Of a stretch of DNA of 64,000 nucleotides, positions 9,201 through 17,045 are shown one piece after another. Origin of the DNA: Oleiharenicola lentus (lineage in GTDB: Bacteria; Verrucomicrobiota; Verrucomicrobiia; Opitutales; Opitutaceae); contig NZ_SDHX01000002.1 of NCBI RefSeq assembly GCF_004118375.1, positions 609,001 through 673,000 of the forward strand, read 5' to 3'. The first letter of the stretch is position 1. Every line of letters starts with the position of its first letter. The notes beneath the pieces are model-generated. The model was not told the origin of the DNA. It searched no databases and saw only the letters and a program-made list of their open reading frames with translations. The position numbers and the translations under genes were made by a program.

Positions 9201-9713
9201 GTGCATGGGGTCGGGTTCGTTCTGACCGAGCACATAGCCCTCGAGCGAAACCAGATGCCCGTTGAGCACGCCCAGTTCGCTCAGCCGCCCCGCCGCGGGC
9301 ACCGGCGCCGGCAGCTGCTCATCGGCGAGGAAGGTCGTCACCACCCGGCTGCCATCAATGCCATAGGCCGGAACCACGGTGCCCTCAATTCGCACGCGCT
9401 GGCCGGCCTTGAGCGGCAGCGCCTTGCCGCTGACGGGCAGGTAGGAAGACAACGCGCCGGTCTGGCCGTAAAGCAGCTTCCAGGCGGGGTCGTAGTAATA
9501 GACGACGATTTCCATCTGCAAGCGGTGTGGCCGTTGCCGATCCGCCTCGGGCACGGTCCAGAAATCGCCGGCCGTGGTGATCACCTTCTCCGGCTCGATC
9601 GGTTCCTGCGCAGATATCCTGCCGCCCGTCAGTCCCATCAAGACCAGCGACAGCACCGCAAAAAAACGGCGCAACCGCACAAGGTTGGCCGGAAATTCTG
9701 GGATGGATGCCAC
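6222..9713 (-). CDS. Hybrid sensor histidine kinase with OB-fold-like periplasmic array (copy 1)
   Basis: A 1163-residue hybrid kinase. Order: signal/anchor segment (about 15-35), a roughly 690-residue extracytoplasmic region, a membrane span at about 741-765, coiled linker, HisKA with H806 in the HDFNNLL box, HATPase_c (N-box NLVINA, DSGKGIP, SGLGLATV), then a C-terminal receiver with phospho-acceptor D1095 in IFDLTVPGG. The extracytoplasmic part is a string of about six similar modules, each with a pattern like 'L.G.V...., Y.LQD..GG, G..V.V.G', resembling tandem OB folds. Its neighbour downstream in transcription is the nucleosidase gene; upstream is a close paralogue. The stimulus is unknown. 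The HDFNN-type box is typical of complex hybrid kinases of environmental bacteria. Confidence 0.9.
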   Translation of the reverse strand: MASIPEFPANLVRLRRFFAVLSLVLMGLTGGRISAQEPIEPEKVITTAGDFWTVPEADRQRPHRLQMEIVVYYYDPAWKLLYGQTGALSSYLPVSGKALPLKAGQRVRIEGTVVPAYGIDGSRVVTTFLADEQLPAPVPAAGRLSELGVLNGHLVSLEGYVLGQNEPDPMHIEARLWSEGRLINLTVQITGTEPVPQLVGARVRVRGVYDVATDSTGGIQNIQLWSSDRQQVEVLDWLVDDERFRLARTPIERLESAAAQPWVRIVGELRRAENGSGFTVRDDTGQVELAAVQPGAPQPGTTVEVVGRAAAADLGWTLREPLLRPFVSADDSAAARSAGRALPVRLRLAEQVLQLEPTEADHRHPVALRGVVTWSSEHSDRFYLQDISGGVAVRRLAGPAPEFGTSVSVIGVTTRGRHLPEVEARSLEQLGAQTLPPPRRISLEQALSGAEEARWVELRGFVRQVVPSGPWIRLELTAATGEFSAFVPPAEGLQKLPGAMVRVQGVCEAQSNPGQDGAEIRVWVQDQSGVLVDEPSPADPFGLALENIAAVRQLHAAQVSARRMKLQGTVLMHEPGRYLYLQDATGGLFVLSRESGRLAPGTTVEVVGLIGRLGGRPVLREARWRTVAGQPEVVPLVLTDIKRMQPEADARLVRLEAMLRQVITEGHTARLLFQGAGVIFDGTLHTTDSRPLPEPGSRLEATGVYVLEFDEYRRPRSFRLELRSPADLVLRESPSWWTIRRIAYAAAALVVMTLLAAAWVVALRRRVREQTEQIRLQLEKEASLQTELERSSRLESLGVLAGGIAHDFNNLLTAILGNLGLASMDKRVMEAAGDCLAEAERGARRARDITQQLLTFAKGGDPVRTAVALPDIVTEAANFARHGSNVRFEFDLPPNLPPGDVDAGQISRVVHNLVINAVQAMPGGGVVKLGLAAAELPAGEVDALPAGSYLRLTVADSGKGIPPEVLPRIFDPYFSTKSGTGSSGLGLATVRSIVRKHNGHIAVESKVGQGTTFRLWLPAARAGSAPTLESGPDSSAHLPARILVMDDEDVIRRVVGRMLALAGHETVFAVDGAEAVRAYVAARQSGRPFDLVIFDLTVPGGMGGRDALQELLRIDPGVRAVASSGYSSDPIMANPRAYGFRASLPKPYDIPDLMRAVETTRRD

Positions 9714-9752
9714 GGCAATGGAGGAAGATCGCAGGATGATGCGTCACCCTAG

Positions 9753-9773
9753 GACCGTTCTCCCCTAACGGTC
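9753..9773. other. Hairpin between the paralogous kinase genes
   Basis: Arms GACCGTT and AACGGTC enclose CTCCCCT, directly next to CCCTAGG. It lies between the stop of kinase copy 2 and the start of copy 1. There is no T tract on the minus strand, so it may be a regulatory site for copy 1 rather than a terminator. Confidence 0.35.
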
Positions 9774-9817
9774 AGCTGAAATTTTCCCGAGGACCAACCT
9801 CACTGCCCGCCGCCGGC

Positions 9818-12800
9818 TCAGTCGCGGCGCACTTCCTCCACCGCCCGCAGGAGATCGGGAATATCATAGGGCTTGGGCAGGCTGATGCGGAAGCCAAAGG
9901 CGCGCGGATTGCCCATGACCGGGTCGCTCGAATAACCGCTGGAAGCGATGGCCCGGACATCGGGATCGAGGGCGATGATTTCCTGCAGAGCATCTTTGCC
10001 TCCCATGCCGCCCGGCACGGTAAGGTCGAAGATCACCAAATCAAAGCCCCGGCCGGTTTCCTGCGCGGTCCGGTAAGCGCGGACCGCTTCCGCCCCGTCG
10101 GCGGCAAACGTGGCTTCGTGGCCGGCCAGCGAGAGCATGCGGCCGGCGACGCGGCGGATGACATCCTCGTCATCCATGACCAGAACGCGGGCCGGCTGGT
10201 TGGTGGCCGAGCGGCTGACGGGACTGCCCCGGGGCACGGGCGCCTTCTGGGCCGCGGCGGGCAGCCAGATGCGGAACGTGGTGCCTTGGCCGACTTGCGA
10301 CTCCACCTCGATATGGCCGTTATGCTTCCGGATGATCGAGCGCACGGTCGCGAGCCCGAGCCCGCTGTTGCCCGCCTTGGACTTGGTCGAGAAATAGGGA
10401 TCGAAGATGCGGGGCAAAACCTCGGGCGGAATCCCCTTGCCCGAGTCGGTCACCGTCAGTCGCAGGTAGGAGCCCGCCGGCAGCGCGTCCACCTCATCCG
10501 CGCGCAACGTCGCAGCCGCCAGGGCGAGCCGCACCACGCCGCCGCCCGGCATGGCCTGCACGGCGTTGATCACGAGATTGTGGACGACGCGGGAAATCTG
10601 CCCCGCGTCCACATCGCCGGGCGGCAGGTTGGGCGGAAAATCGAACTCGAACCGCACGTTGGAGCCATGGCGCGCGAAGTTGGCGGCCTCGGTCACGATG
10701 TCGGGCAGCGCCACCGCGGTGCGCACGGGATCGCCGCCCTTGGCAAAGGTGAGCAGCTGCTGCGTAATGTCGCGGGCCCGGCGCGCCCCGCGCTCGGCTT
10801 CGCCAATGCATTCGCCGGCAGCCTCCATGACGCGCTTGTCCATCGCGGCGAGCCCGAGGTTGCCCAGGATGGCGGTGAGCAGGTTGTTGAAATCATGCGC
10901 GATGCCGCCGGCCAGCACGCCGAGCGACTCGAGGCGGGACGAACGTTCCAGTTCGGTCTGCAGGCGCGCCTCCTTTTCCAGCTGATGGCGGATCTGCTCG
11001 GTCTGTTCGTGCACACGGCGACGCAACACGCCCACCCAGATGACCACGGTCAGGATCACCAGCAGCAGCACACCAATGATCGCGAGCGTGCGGCCCGGCG
11101 TCCACCACGGCGGAGTGGACAAAACCTTCACGTCCGCCGGGGCCCGCAGTTCCAGCCGAAAACCGTGCGGGCGCCGGTATTCATCGTATTCGAGCACATA
11201 GACGCCGGTCACTTCCACGCGACTGCCGACATCCGGCAGCTCCCAGGTTGGGGCATTTTGCAGCGTCGCCTCGACGATGCTGTCACCAGACTGGAGGACC
11301 AGGTTCACATTCTGGCCTTCCGGAGCGGCCTGACGCAGCACGCCCTGGATGCGCACCAGCCGGGCGTCCGCCTCGGGCGACGGGCGCGCGGGATTCCCCA
11401 AGACAAGTGGCACCACGGCCGGACCGGCCGGGCCCGGCCTCCAGCTCCCCTCGCGCAGGACCAGACGGTTGCCCACCCGACCGGGGAAGCCCACGGCCTC
11501 GATCCGGTCGCCAACCGTCAGTCTACCGGTGGCCCGCGAGAGGATGAACAGGCCGCTGTCGCCTTCCTGCAGGTAAAGGTAGCGACCGGGCACATGCTGT
11601 AGCACGGTGCCGGTCACCTTCAGGCGGTGGTTGACCAGTTGGGAGACATTGAGCTCGCGCAAGCCGGCGATCGTCTCGCTCGCGACATCAAAGGGGTCGG
11701 CGGGACTGGCCTCGTCCACCAGCACACTGTCGCGATCCTGCACCCACAGGCGAATGTCGGTGATCTCGCGATTGGCATTGGTGACGGCAGAACACACCCC
11801 GCGCACCCGCACCAGGGCTCCGCGCAAAACCAGCAGGGAATCGTCGGGCGGCAGATAAGCTGAAAATTCACCCGTGAAGGTGGTCAGGTCCAGGCGCGTC
11901 CAGCCGTTTTCCCGGGTGACCTGACGGATAAAACCGCGCATCTCCACCCGCTGCCCATCCTCGGCGCCGGACAAAGCTTGTTCCAATGTGACGCCGCGCA
12001 CCGGCGGGATCGCCTGCGTGCCGAGGTAGACCACCTCCAGCGTCTCCACCTCGGGCAGGTAGTCTCCGCGGGTCGTCACCCCGATCAGGCTCAGCTGGGT
12101 CCCGGGGCCAATGCCGCCCACCCGGCGGGGAGGATGACGGACACGCACACCGCCGCTCGCATCCTGCAGATAGAAGAAATCCGCCCGGTCATCCAGCCAG
12201 GTGACCACACCACGGAGCGCGACCGGATAGCGTTTCTCCGCGAGGTCCGGGGGCAACTCAAGCACCTGCTCGGCAAGGCGCAACCGCAGGGGGACCTGCC
12301 CCGGACCCTGGAGCGCGAGCAACGGACGCGCCAGAGAACCGGTGCGACGGAAAAGCGGATCCTGCAGGGTCCAACCGAAATCCGCCGGCGCCGCGCGGCC
12401 AATCACCTCCACGGCCGAACCTTGCTCCAGCATCTGGGGTTGCGCCGTCGCGATCACCACCTGGCCGCTCTCATCGCGCACCGTGATGGATTTGCCCGGC
12501 TCCTGCGCCCGCAACTCACCCGCAATCCGCACCCACGGCTGTTTGGTCACCTGATCCAGCCGGTCGATCGTCGTGCGGGGCAGGCTGAACCGCTCGTCAT
12601 CCGCCAGCCAGCTCACGATCTTGATGTCGTCCTGGCGGGAGGTCCACCCGGCAATATCCTGCAAATTGCCGGAGGGATCGCGGGTGGAGACATAGACGCA
12701 CCGGAACCGGATGCGTGCACCGACGAGCTGGGGCACGGGATCGGTGCCGTTGTTTTGCAGCCGGAGGTTCACGAGGTGATTTTCGCAAAGCACCAGGAAA

Positions 12801-13378
12801 AGCACGTGCGTGAAGTCGGCATCATTTTGGGCAAACACATGGCCCTCCATCTCCACCCACTGGGCATCAAGGGCCGCATAATCGCCGACCCGGCCGGCCG
12901 TCGGCAAGGGCTCGGGCATGGCGTTGGCCTCCAGCACCGTTGCTTTGAGTCTGCTGCCGTCCAACCCCTCGGCCGGGATTATTTGTCCTTCGAGACGAAC
13001 GCGCTGCCCGCTGCGAATCGGGAGCGTTTCGCCCCGCATGGGCAGATAGGCCGTCCCCCCGGCACCCTGCCCCCAGATGAGTTTCCAGGCGGGATCATAG
13101 TAATAGACCGTCAGCTCCATGTCCAAGGCGTGGAGCCGGTCCCGCTCCGCGGCGGGCACGCTCCAAAATTCTCCGGCAGTCCGGATAACCGGTTCTGGCT
13201 GCGCGAACAGCGGCCCGGCGAGCAGCAAGCCGAGCAAGCAGAAACGCGCAGGCAGAAGCCGCGGCATCCGTAAGGAGAGAGCCGGAATCTGAACTAAAAG
13301 GGGCAAGAGGTGATGTCGGACGGTGTCCTGACTCCAACTAATCGACTGGCCGGGAGTGACACTTAAATCTACAGCCAT
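9818..13378 (-). CDS. Hybrid sensor histidine kinase with OB-fold-like periplasmic array (copy 2)
   Basis: A paralogue of the adjacent copy with the same architecture: signal sequence, long extracytoplasmic array of OB-like modules, membrane span before RRRVHEQTEQ, HisKA with H828 in HDFNN, HATPase_c and a C-terminal receiver with D1118 (numbering from the ATG at 13378). That ATG has GAGGA just upstream; a later ATG at 13267 begins right at the signal peptide (LLPARFCLLGLLLAGPLFA) but has no ribosome site. By eye the kinase and ATPase parts are nearly identical to copy 1 over about 230 residues, whereas the sensor parts have diverged strongly. Tandem duplication is clear. Shared output with a different stimulus is inferred. 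Confidence 0.88.
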   Translation of the reverse strand: MAVDLSVTPGQSISWSQDTVRHHLLPLLVQIPALSLRMPRLLPARFCLLGLLLAGPLFAQPEPVIRTAGEFWSVPAAERDRLHALDMELTVYYYDPAWKLIWGQGAGGTAYLPMRGETLPIRSGQRVRLEGQIIPAEGLDGSRLKATVLEANAMPEPLPTAGRVGDYAALDAQWVEMEGHVFAQNDADFTHVLFLVLCENHLVNLRLQNNGTDPVPQLVGARIRFRCVYVSTRDPSGNLQDIAGWTSRQDDIKIVSWLADDERFSLPRTTIDRLDQVTKQPWVRIAGELRAQEPGKSITVRDESGQVVIATAQPQMLEQGSAVEVIGRAAPADFGWTLQDPLFRRTGSLARPLLALQGPGQVPLRLRLAEQVLELPPDLAEKRYPVALRGVVTWLDDRADFFYLQDASGGVRVRHPPRRVGGIGPGTQLSLIGVTTRGDYLPEVETLEVVYLGTQAIPPVRGVTLEQALSGAEDGQRVEMRGFIRQVTRENGWTRLDLTTFTGEFSAYLPPDDSLLVLRGALVRVRGVCSAVTNANREITDIRLWVQDRDSVLVDEASPADPFDVASETIAGLRELNVSQLVNHRLKVTGTVLQHVPGRYLYLQEGDSGLFILSRATGRLTVGDRIEAVGFPGRVGNRLVLREGSWRPGPAGPAVVPLVLGNPARPSPEADARLVRIQGVLRQAAPEGQNVNLVLQSGDSIVEATLQNAPTWELPDVGSRVEVTGVYVLEYDEYRRPHGFRLELRAPADVKVLSTPPWWTPGRTLAIIGVLLLVILTVVIWVGVLRRRVHEQTEQIRHQLEKEARLQTELERSSRLESLGVLAGGIAHDFNNLLTAILGNLGLAAMDKRVMEAAGECIGEAERGARRARDITQQLLTFAKGGDPVRTAVALPDIVTEAANFARHGSNVRFEFDFPPNLPPGDVDAGQISRVVHNLVINAVQAMPGGGVVRLALAAATLRADEVDALPAGSYLRLTVTDSGKGIPPEVLPRIFDPYFSTKSKAGNSGLGLATVRSIIRKHNGHIEVESQVGQGTTFRIWLPAAAQKAPVPRGSPVSRSATNQPARVLVMDDEDVIRRVAGRMLSLAGHEATFAADGAEAVRAYRTAQETGRGFDLVIFDLTVPGGMGGKDALQEIIALDPDVRAIASSGYSSDPVMGNPRAFGFRISLPKPYDIPDLLRAVEEVRRD

Positions 13379-13421
13379 GAAATCCTCTTCCACGCAAAAT
13401 TCAACGGAACAGCACCGGCCA

Positions 13422-13445
13422 TTCTAGGGAATTGCGGCCCTAGAA
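13422..13445. promoter_or_regulatory. TTCTAGGG inverted repeat upstream of kinase copy 2
   Basis: Perfect 8-bp arms TTCTAGGG and CCCTAGAA are separated by eight bases. They lie 44 bases upstream of the copy 2 start, inside the 232-base divergent spacer shared with the ABC ATPase gene. A CCCTAGG motif also lies upstream of copy 1, so a common regulator site is possible. Nothing else stands out in this spacer. Confidence 0.35.
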
Positions 13446-13610
13446 CGGACCTAAAAATGCCCTCGCCGGCGGGTGTGCGGGAAGCGGTCTTCCGGGGTTG
13501 AAACCGATAATCCAGCCGAACTTGCCCCGCACACGGACCCGGGACCGTGAATCTGCCGGGGCAGACCACGATTGCCATAACCCGCAAAGCATGCTCAGTC
13601 GGCGACCTCC

Positions 13611-14597
13611 ATGATCGAAGTCGAGAACCTCACGCGCGTCTTCCGCACCTACAAGAAACAGCCGGGCTTCTGGGGCGGCGTGAAGGGCCTGTTCAAGCGG
13701 GAATTTGAGGAAACCCGCGCCGCCGACGGTGTCAGCTTCTCGATCAAGGAGGGCGAGTTTGTCGGCTTCCTCGGCCCCAACGGCGCGGGCAAGACCACCA
13801 CGCTGAAAATGCTTTCCGGGCTGATTTACCCGACCAGCGGCACGGCGCGTGTGGCGGGCTTCGACCCCTCCAGGCGCGAGAACGCCTACCGCCGGCTCTT
13901 CGCGCTCGTGCTCGGCCAGAAGAACCAGCTGTGGTGGGACCTCCCCGCGCAGGAATCGTTCACCCTGCTTCGCGCGATCTACGGCCTGCCGCCCGACCAG
14001 TTCAAGGCCACGCTCGACGAGCTCGTCACCCTGCTCAATGTCGGCCACAAGCTCAACGTGCAGGTCCGCGAGCTGTCGCTCGGCGAGCGCATGAAGATGG
14101 AGCTCATCGCCGCCCTGCTCCACCGCCCGCGCGTGCTCTTCCTCGACGAGCCCACCATCGGCCTCGACGTCGTGTCGCAGAAGGCCGTGCGCGAGTTCCT
14201 GCGCGACTACAACCGCAAGCACCGCACGACCATCCTGCTCACGAGCCACTACATGGCCGACATCTCCTCGCTGTGCGAGCGCGTGATCGTGATCGACCAC
14301 GGCAAGAAGATCTACGACGGCGACCTCGACCGCATCGCCGGCGCCGGCAGCGGCAAACGCATCGTGAAGTTCAAGCCCCGCGACGGCGCCTTCCCCGCCG
14401 ACTGGAAACCCCTCCACGGCGAGGCCAAGGTCTGCGAGGACGGCGAGATCCTGCTCCACGTGCCCAGCGACAAGGTCACCGCCGTGTGCTCGCAGATCCT
14501 CGGCGGCGGCGCCGTGGACGACATCACCATCCAGGACGTGCCGCTCGAGGACATCATCAGCGAGCTGTTTACCCGGCAGCAGGGCGCCGCCCGCTGA
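13611..14597 (+). CDS. ABC-2 type transporter ATP-binding protein
   Basis: A 328-residue nucleotide-binding subunit of the NatA/DrrA-like ABC-2 export family. Walker A is GPNGAGKTT (55-63), the signature is LSLGER (155-160), Walker B is VLFLDEP (175-181) and the switch histidine lies in TSHYM. The N-terminal insertion containing FWGGVKGLFKREFEE is typical of a subgroup whose genes are normally followed by two six-span permeases. Here the next gene is a receiver-kinase protein, and no permease is seen on either side, so it is an orphan ATPase in this window. The C-terminal 90 residues form the usual regulatory tail. Start ATG follows a 232-base divergent spacer. Confidence 0.9.
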   Translation: MIEVENLTRVFRTYKKQPGFWGGVKGLFKREFEETRAADGVSFSIKEGEFVGFLGPNGAGKTTTLKMLSGLIYPTSGTARVAGFDPSRRENAYRRLFALVLGQKNQLWWDLPAQESFTLLRAIYGLPPDQFKATLDELVTLLNVGHKLNVQVRELSLGERMKMELIAALLHRPRVLFLDEPTIGLDVVSQKAVREFLRDYNRKHRTTILLTSHYMADISSLCERVIVIDHGKKIYDGDLDRIAGAGSGKRIVKFKPRDGAFPADWKPLHGEAKVCEDGEILLHVPSDKVTAVCSQILGGGAVDDITIQDVPLEDIISELFTRQQGAAR

Positions 14598-14685
14598 ACG
14601 CGGCGGCCAAATCCGGGCCGAATCCGGCACAGACCAAGCTTCGGATTGCCAAACGCGCGGGCACTGTCCAGCCTGCGTGACGCCC

Positions 14686-15837
14686 ATGTCCGACACCGCT
14701 TCGCCTGTCCTGCCCGCCCCTGCCAAGGTTCGCCCCAAGGTGCTGGTCGTCGATGACGAGCTCGGCCCGCGCGAGAGCATCAGTTACCTCCTCCAGGAGG
14801 AGTTCGAGGTCGTGGCCGTGGACCGCGTGGACCACGGCCTGGAGCAGATCAAGCAGGGCAACTTCGCCTGTGTGATCATGGACATCCGCATGCCGCAGAA
14901 AAACGGCATCCAGGGCCTCGAGGCCATGCGCAAGATCGATCCCGAGGTCTCGATCATCATGATGACCGGTTACGGCGCCCTCGCGACGGCGCAAGCCGCC
15001 ATCAGCCTCGGCGCAAACGAGTATCTCAAGAAACCCTTCGACGTGGACGTGCTGCAACAGGCGGTGCGCCGGCATGTCGCCGAGGGCATCGAGCGCAAGA
15101 AGCGCACCGGCATGCTCAGCCAGCTCGAGAGCATGTATGAGTCGGTGATGACCGAGCAGAAAAAGCAGCAGCTTTCCTCCGGTTTCAGCCAGGCCGCCGC
15201 CGCCATGGTGCACGACATCTGCAACCCGCTCGTCGTATCCATCGGCTACACCAACATGCTCCTCGACGAGGTGCGCCAGCTGCCGCCCGCCGGCCGCGCC
15301 GGCGAACGCATTCTGCAATACGCCGAGACCCTCGAGAAGTGCGCCTCGTTCTGCCTGCACCTGGCCGAGTCCTGGCGCCAGACCACCCGCCACGCCAACG
15401 AAGTGGACACGGTGGACCTTTACGAAACGGCGGTTGAAACCAAGGGCGTGCTGTTTTTCGGCACCAACCGCATCGAGGTCACCGGCAGCCGCGGCGGCAT
15501 CATCAACGGCATCCGCTTCGAACTGGTCCGCCTGCTCCAAAACCTGATCAAGAACGCGCTGGAAGCCGGCGCGTCGCAGGTCACCGTCTCCGTCGAGCGC
15601 CGCGACCGCTCGGTCATACTCGCCATCGCCGACAATGGCAGCGGCCTACCTCCGGCGGTGATGGAGAGCATCCTCAAGAAGCCGATCGAGTCGACCAAGG
15701 CCCATGGCACCGGCCTGGGCATGACGATTTGCCGCCATATCGTGTCCGTGCACCGCGGCGAAATGAAGGTTGGTCCGCGTCCCGGCGGCGGCACGGTCTT
15801 CACCGTGACCTTCCCCGAGGCGACGACGACCGCCTAG
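14686..15837 (+). CDS. Soluble response regulator-histidine kinase protein
   Basis: A 383-residue cytoplasmic signalling protein with receiver first and kinase second. The receiver has the acidic pair D23-D24, phospho-acceptor D66 in IMDIRMP, and K113 in YLKKPF. A helical linker leads to the H-box, with H174 in MVHDICNPL, and then an ATPase domain with NLIKNALEA, DNGSGLPP and GTGLGMTI. No membrane segment is present. This receiver-first layout is used by intermediates that pass a signal from another kinase. It follows the ABC ATPase gene after 88 bases. The ATG at 14686 is preferred to a GTG at 14677. Its stop codon overlaps the end of the convergent pseudogene. Confidence 0.9.
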   Translation: MSDTASPVLPAPAKVRPKVLVVDDELGPRESISYLLQEEFEVVAVDRVDHGLEQIKQGNFACVIMDIRMPQKNGIQGLEAMRKIDPEVSIIMMTGYGALATAQAAISLGANEYLKKPFDVDVLQQAVRRHVAEGIERKKRTGMLSQLESMYESVMTEQKKQQLSSGFSQAAAAMVHDICNPLVVSIGYTNMLLDEVRQLPPAGRAGERILQYAETLEKCASFCLHLAESWRQTTRHANEVDTVDLYETAVETKGVLFFGTNRIEVTGSRGGIINGIRFELVRLLQNLIKNALEAGASQVTVSVERRDRSVILAIADNGSGLPPAVMESILKKPIESTKAHGTGLGMTICRHIVSVHRGEMKVGPRPGGGTVFTVTFPEATTTA

Positions 15838-16079
15838 GCCGCCAGCGGCGCCAGTCCGGCGCGCAACCACGCGGCGATCGCCGCGTGATCCGGCACCGCA
15901 AAGCCGCGGGTCCGGGCCACCGCCGGTGCGACCTCCTCGAAAAGATCCAGCTCGGCGAGCAGCGCGCGGGCCAGAGCCCGCCGGTCCGGCGCCACGGCGA
16001 AGTGCGTTTGGGCCAGGCGCCGCGGCTCCAGCCACTGTTCCGCCTTGCGCGCCTCCGGCCGGGCCTTCTTGAGCGCCAG
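15834..16079 (-). pseudogene. 3' fragment of an aminoglycoside 6-adenylyltransferase-like gene
   Basis: Read on the minus strand, 81 codons remain open from an in-frame TGA at 16080-16082 to TAG at 15834-15836. The encoded residues ARPEARKAEQWL, RALARALLAELDL and DHAAIAAWLRA match the C-terminus of the intact gene at 17881-18801 nearly word for word. No start codon or nucleotidyltransferase core is left, so this is a 5'-truncated copy. It lies on the far side of the two dehydrogenase genes from the intact copy, suggesting duplication followed by deletion or insertion. Confidence 0.8.
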
Positions 16080-16211
16080 TCATACTGGCCTCTTCCAGCT
16101 GCACCTGCTTGAGCAAGCACGTCACGCCTGATACAGAGCTTGCTTCCGCTTTCGCCGGTGAAAGCGCACAATCTGCCACCTACCTTCCGCCGGAACGCAT
16201 TGAACTCACGT

Positions 16212-17045
16212 CTACTTTTCAGACCGATTGAAAAATTTGTGCGCGAGGGCGTCCAGCAGACTTGTGGGCAACCAACGCTTCAAGGTAAGCTGCACCCGCG
16301 CACTGGAGCCCACCACGTAACGTGATTTCGCGTGCGGATCGGCGATGGCCGAGTGGATGGCTCGCACGACCTGGGCGGGATCCACCCCGTTTTGCGCCGC
16401 TTTCTCGGTGATAAGTTGCGCGCTTCCCCAGGCTTTTTGGTAATTTTCAGGAGCGTTGGTGATCTGAGAGATCTGGGCCGCGGCTTTTTGCCAGATGGGC
16501 GTTTTCACGGCTCCGGGCACAATCAGGCTCACCTGCACACCGCTGCCTCGAAGCTCCATGCGAAGTGCATCACTCAGACCTTCGAGCGCAAACTTACTGG
16601 CCGCATACGCCGATGCAAAGGGCAGGGCGATGTGCGCCGACGTGGAGCTCACGTTCACGATGCGCCCCCGTGTTTTGCGGAGCTGGGGCAGAAATTTTTG
16701 AATGAGCGCGACCGGGGCCAGATAATTGACCTCCATCGAGCCGCGGAAAGCCTCCAGCTCACTGGTTTCCACGGGACCAATTTTGAGCATGGCGGCATTG
16801 TTCACGAGGGCAAAAAGCCCCTCCGGCTCCGCCGCGTTGATGCGTTCAAAGGCCGCGTGGATCTGTTCTGGCCGGGTAACATCCAGGGCCAATGTCGTCA
16901 GGGAACCTCTGGCCTCCCTGCGCAGGGCTTCACCGTCGGAAGGCTTTCTCACGCCCGCGTAAACGCGAAAGCCCTTTTCACTGAGGGCAAGGGCGCAGGC
17001 TTTGCCGATGCCGGTGGAAGCACCGGTGACGAGAACCGCCTTCAA
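16212..17045 (-). CDS. Short-chain dehydrogenase/reductase (SDR 1)
   Basis: A 277-residue classical SDR, an NAD(P)-dependent oxidoreductase. The Rossmann motif is TGASTGIG (7-14), the NNAA motif is at 82-85, and the catalytic residues are Y147 and K151 in YAASK with the serine in NVSSTS. The C-terminal tail (about 200-277) with LTKRWLP-like residues resembles the retinol/steroid dehydrogenase-like group that often acts on lipophilic substrates. Its ATG overlaps the stop of the upstream SDR gene by four bases (ATGA), so the two are translationally coupled. Base composition looks less GC-rich than its neighbours, consistent with acquisition. The substrate is unknown. Confidence 0.88.
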   Translation of the reverse strand: MKAVLVTGASTGIGKACALALSEKGFRVYAGVRKPSDGEALRREARGSLTTLALDVTRPEQIHAAFERINAAEPEGLFALVNNAAMLKIGPVETSELEAFRGSMEVNYLAPVALIQKFLPQLRKTRGRIVNVSSTSAHIALPFASAYAASKFALEGLSDALRMELRGSGVQVSLIVPGAVKTPIWQKAAAQISQITNAPENYQKAWGSAQLITEKAAQNGVDPAQVVRAIHSAIADPHAKSRYVVGSSARVQLTLKRWLPTSLLDALAHKFFNRSEK

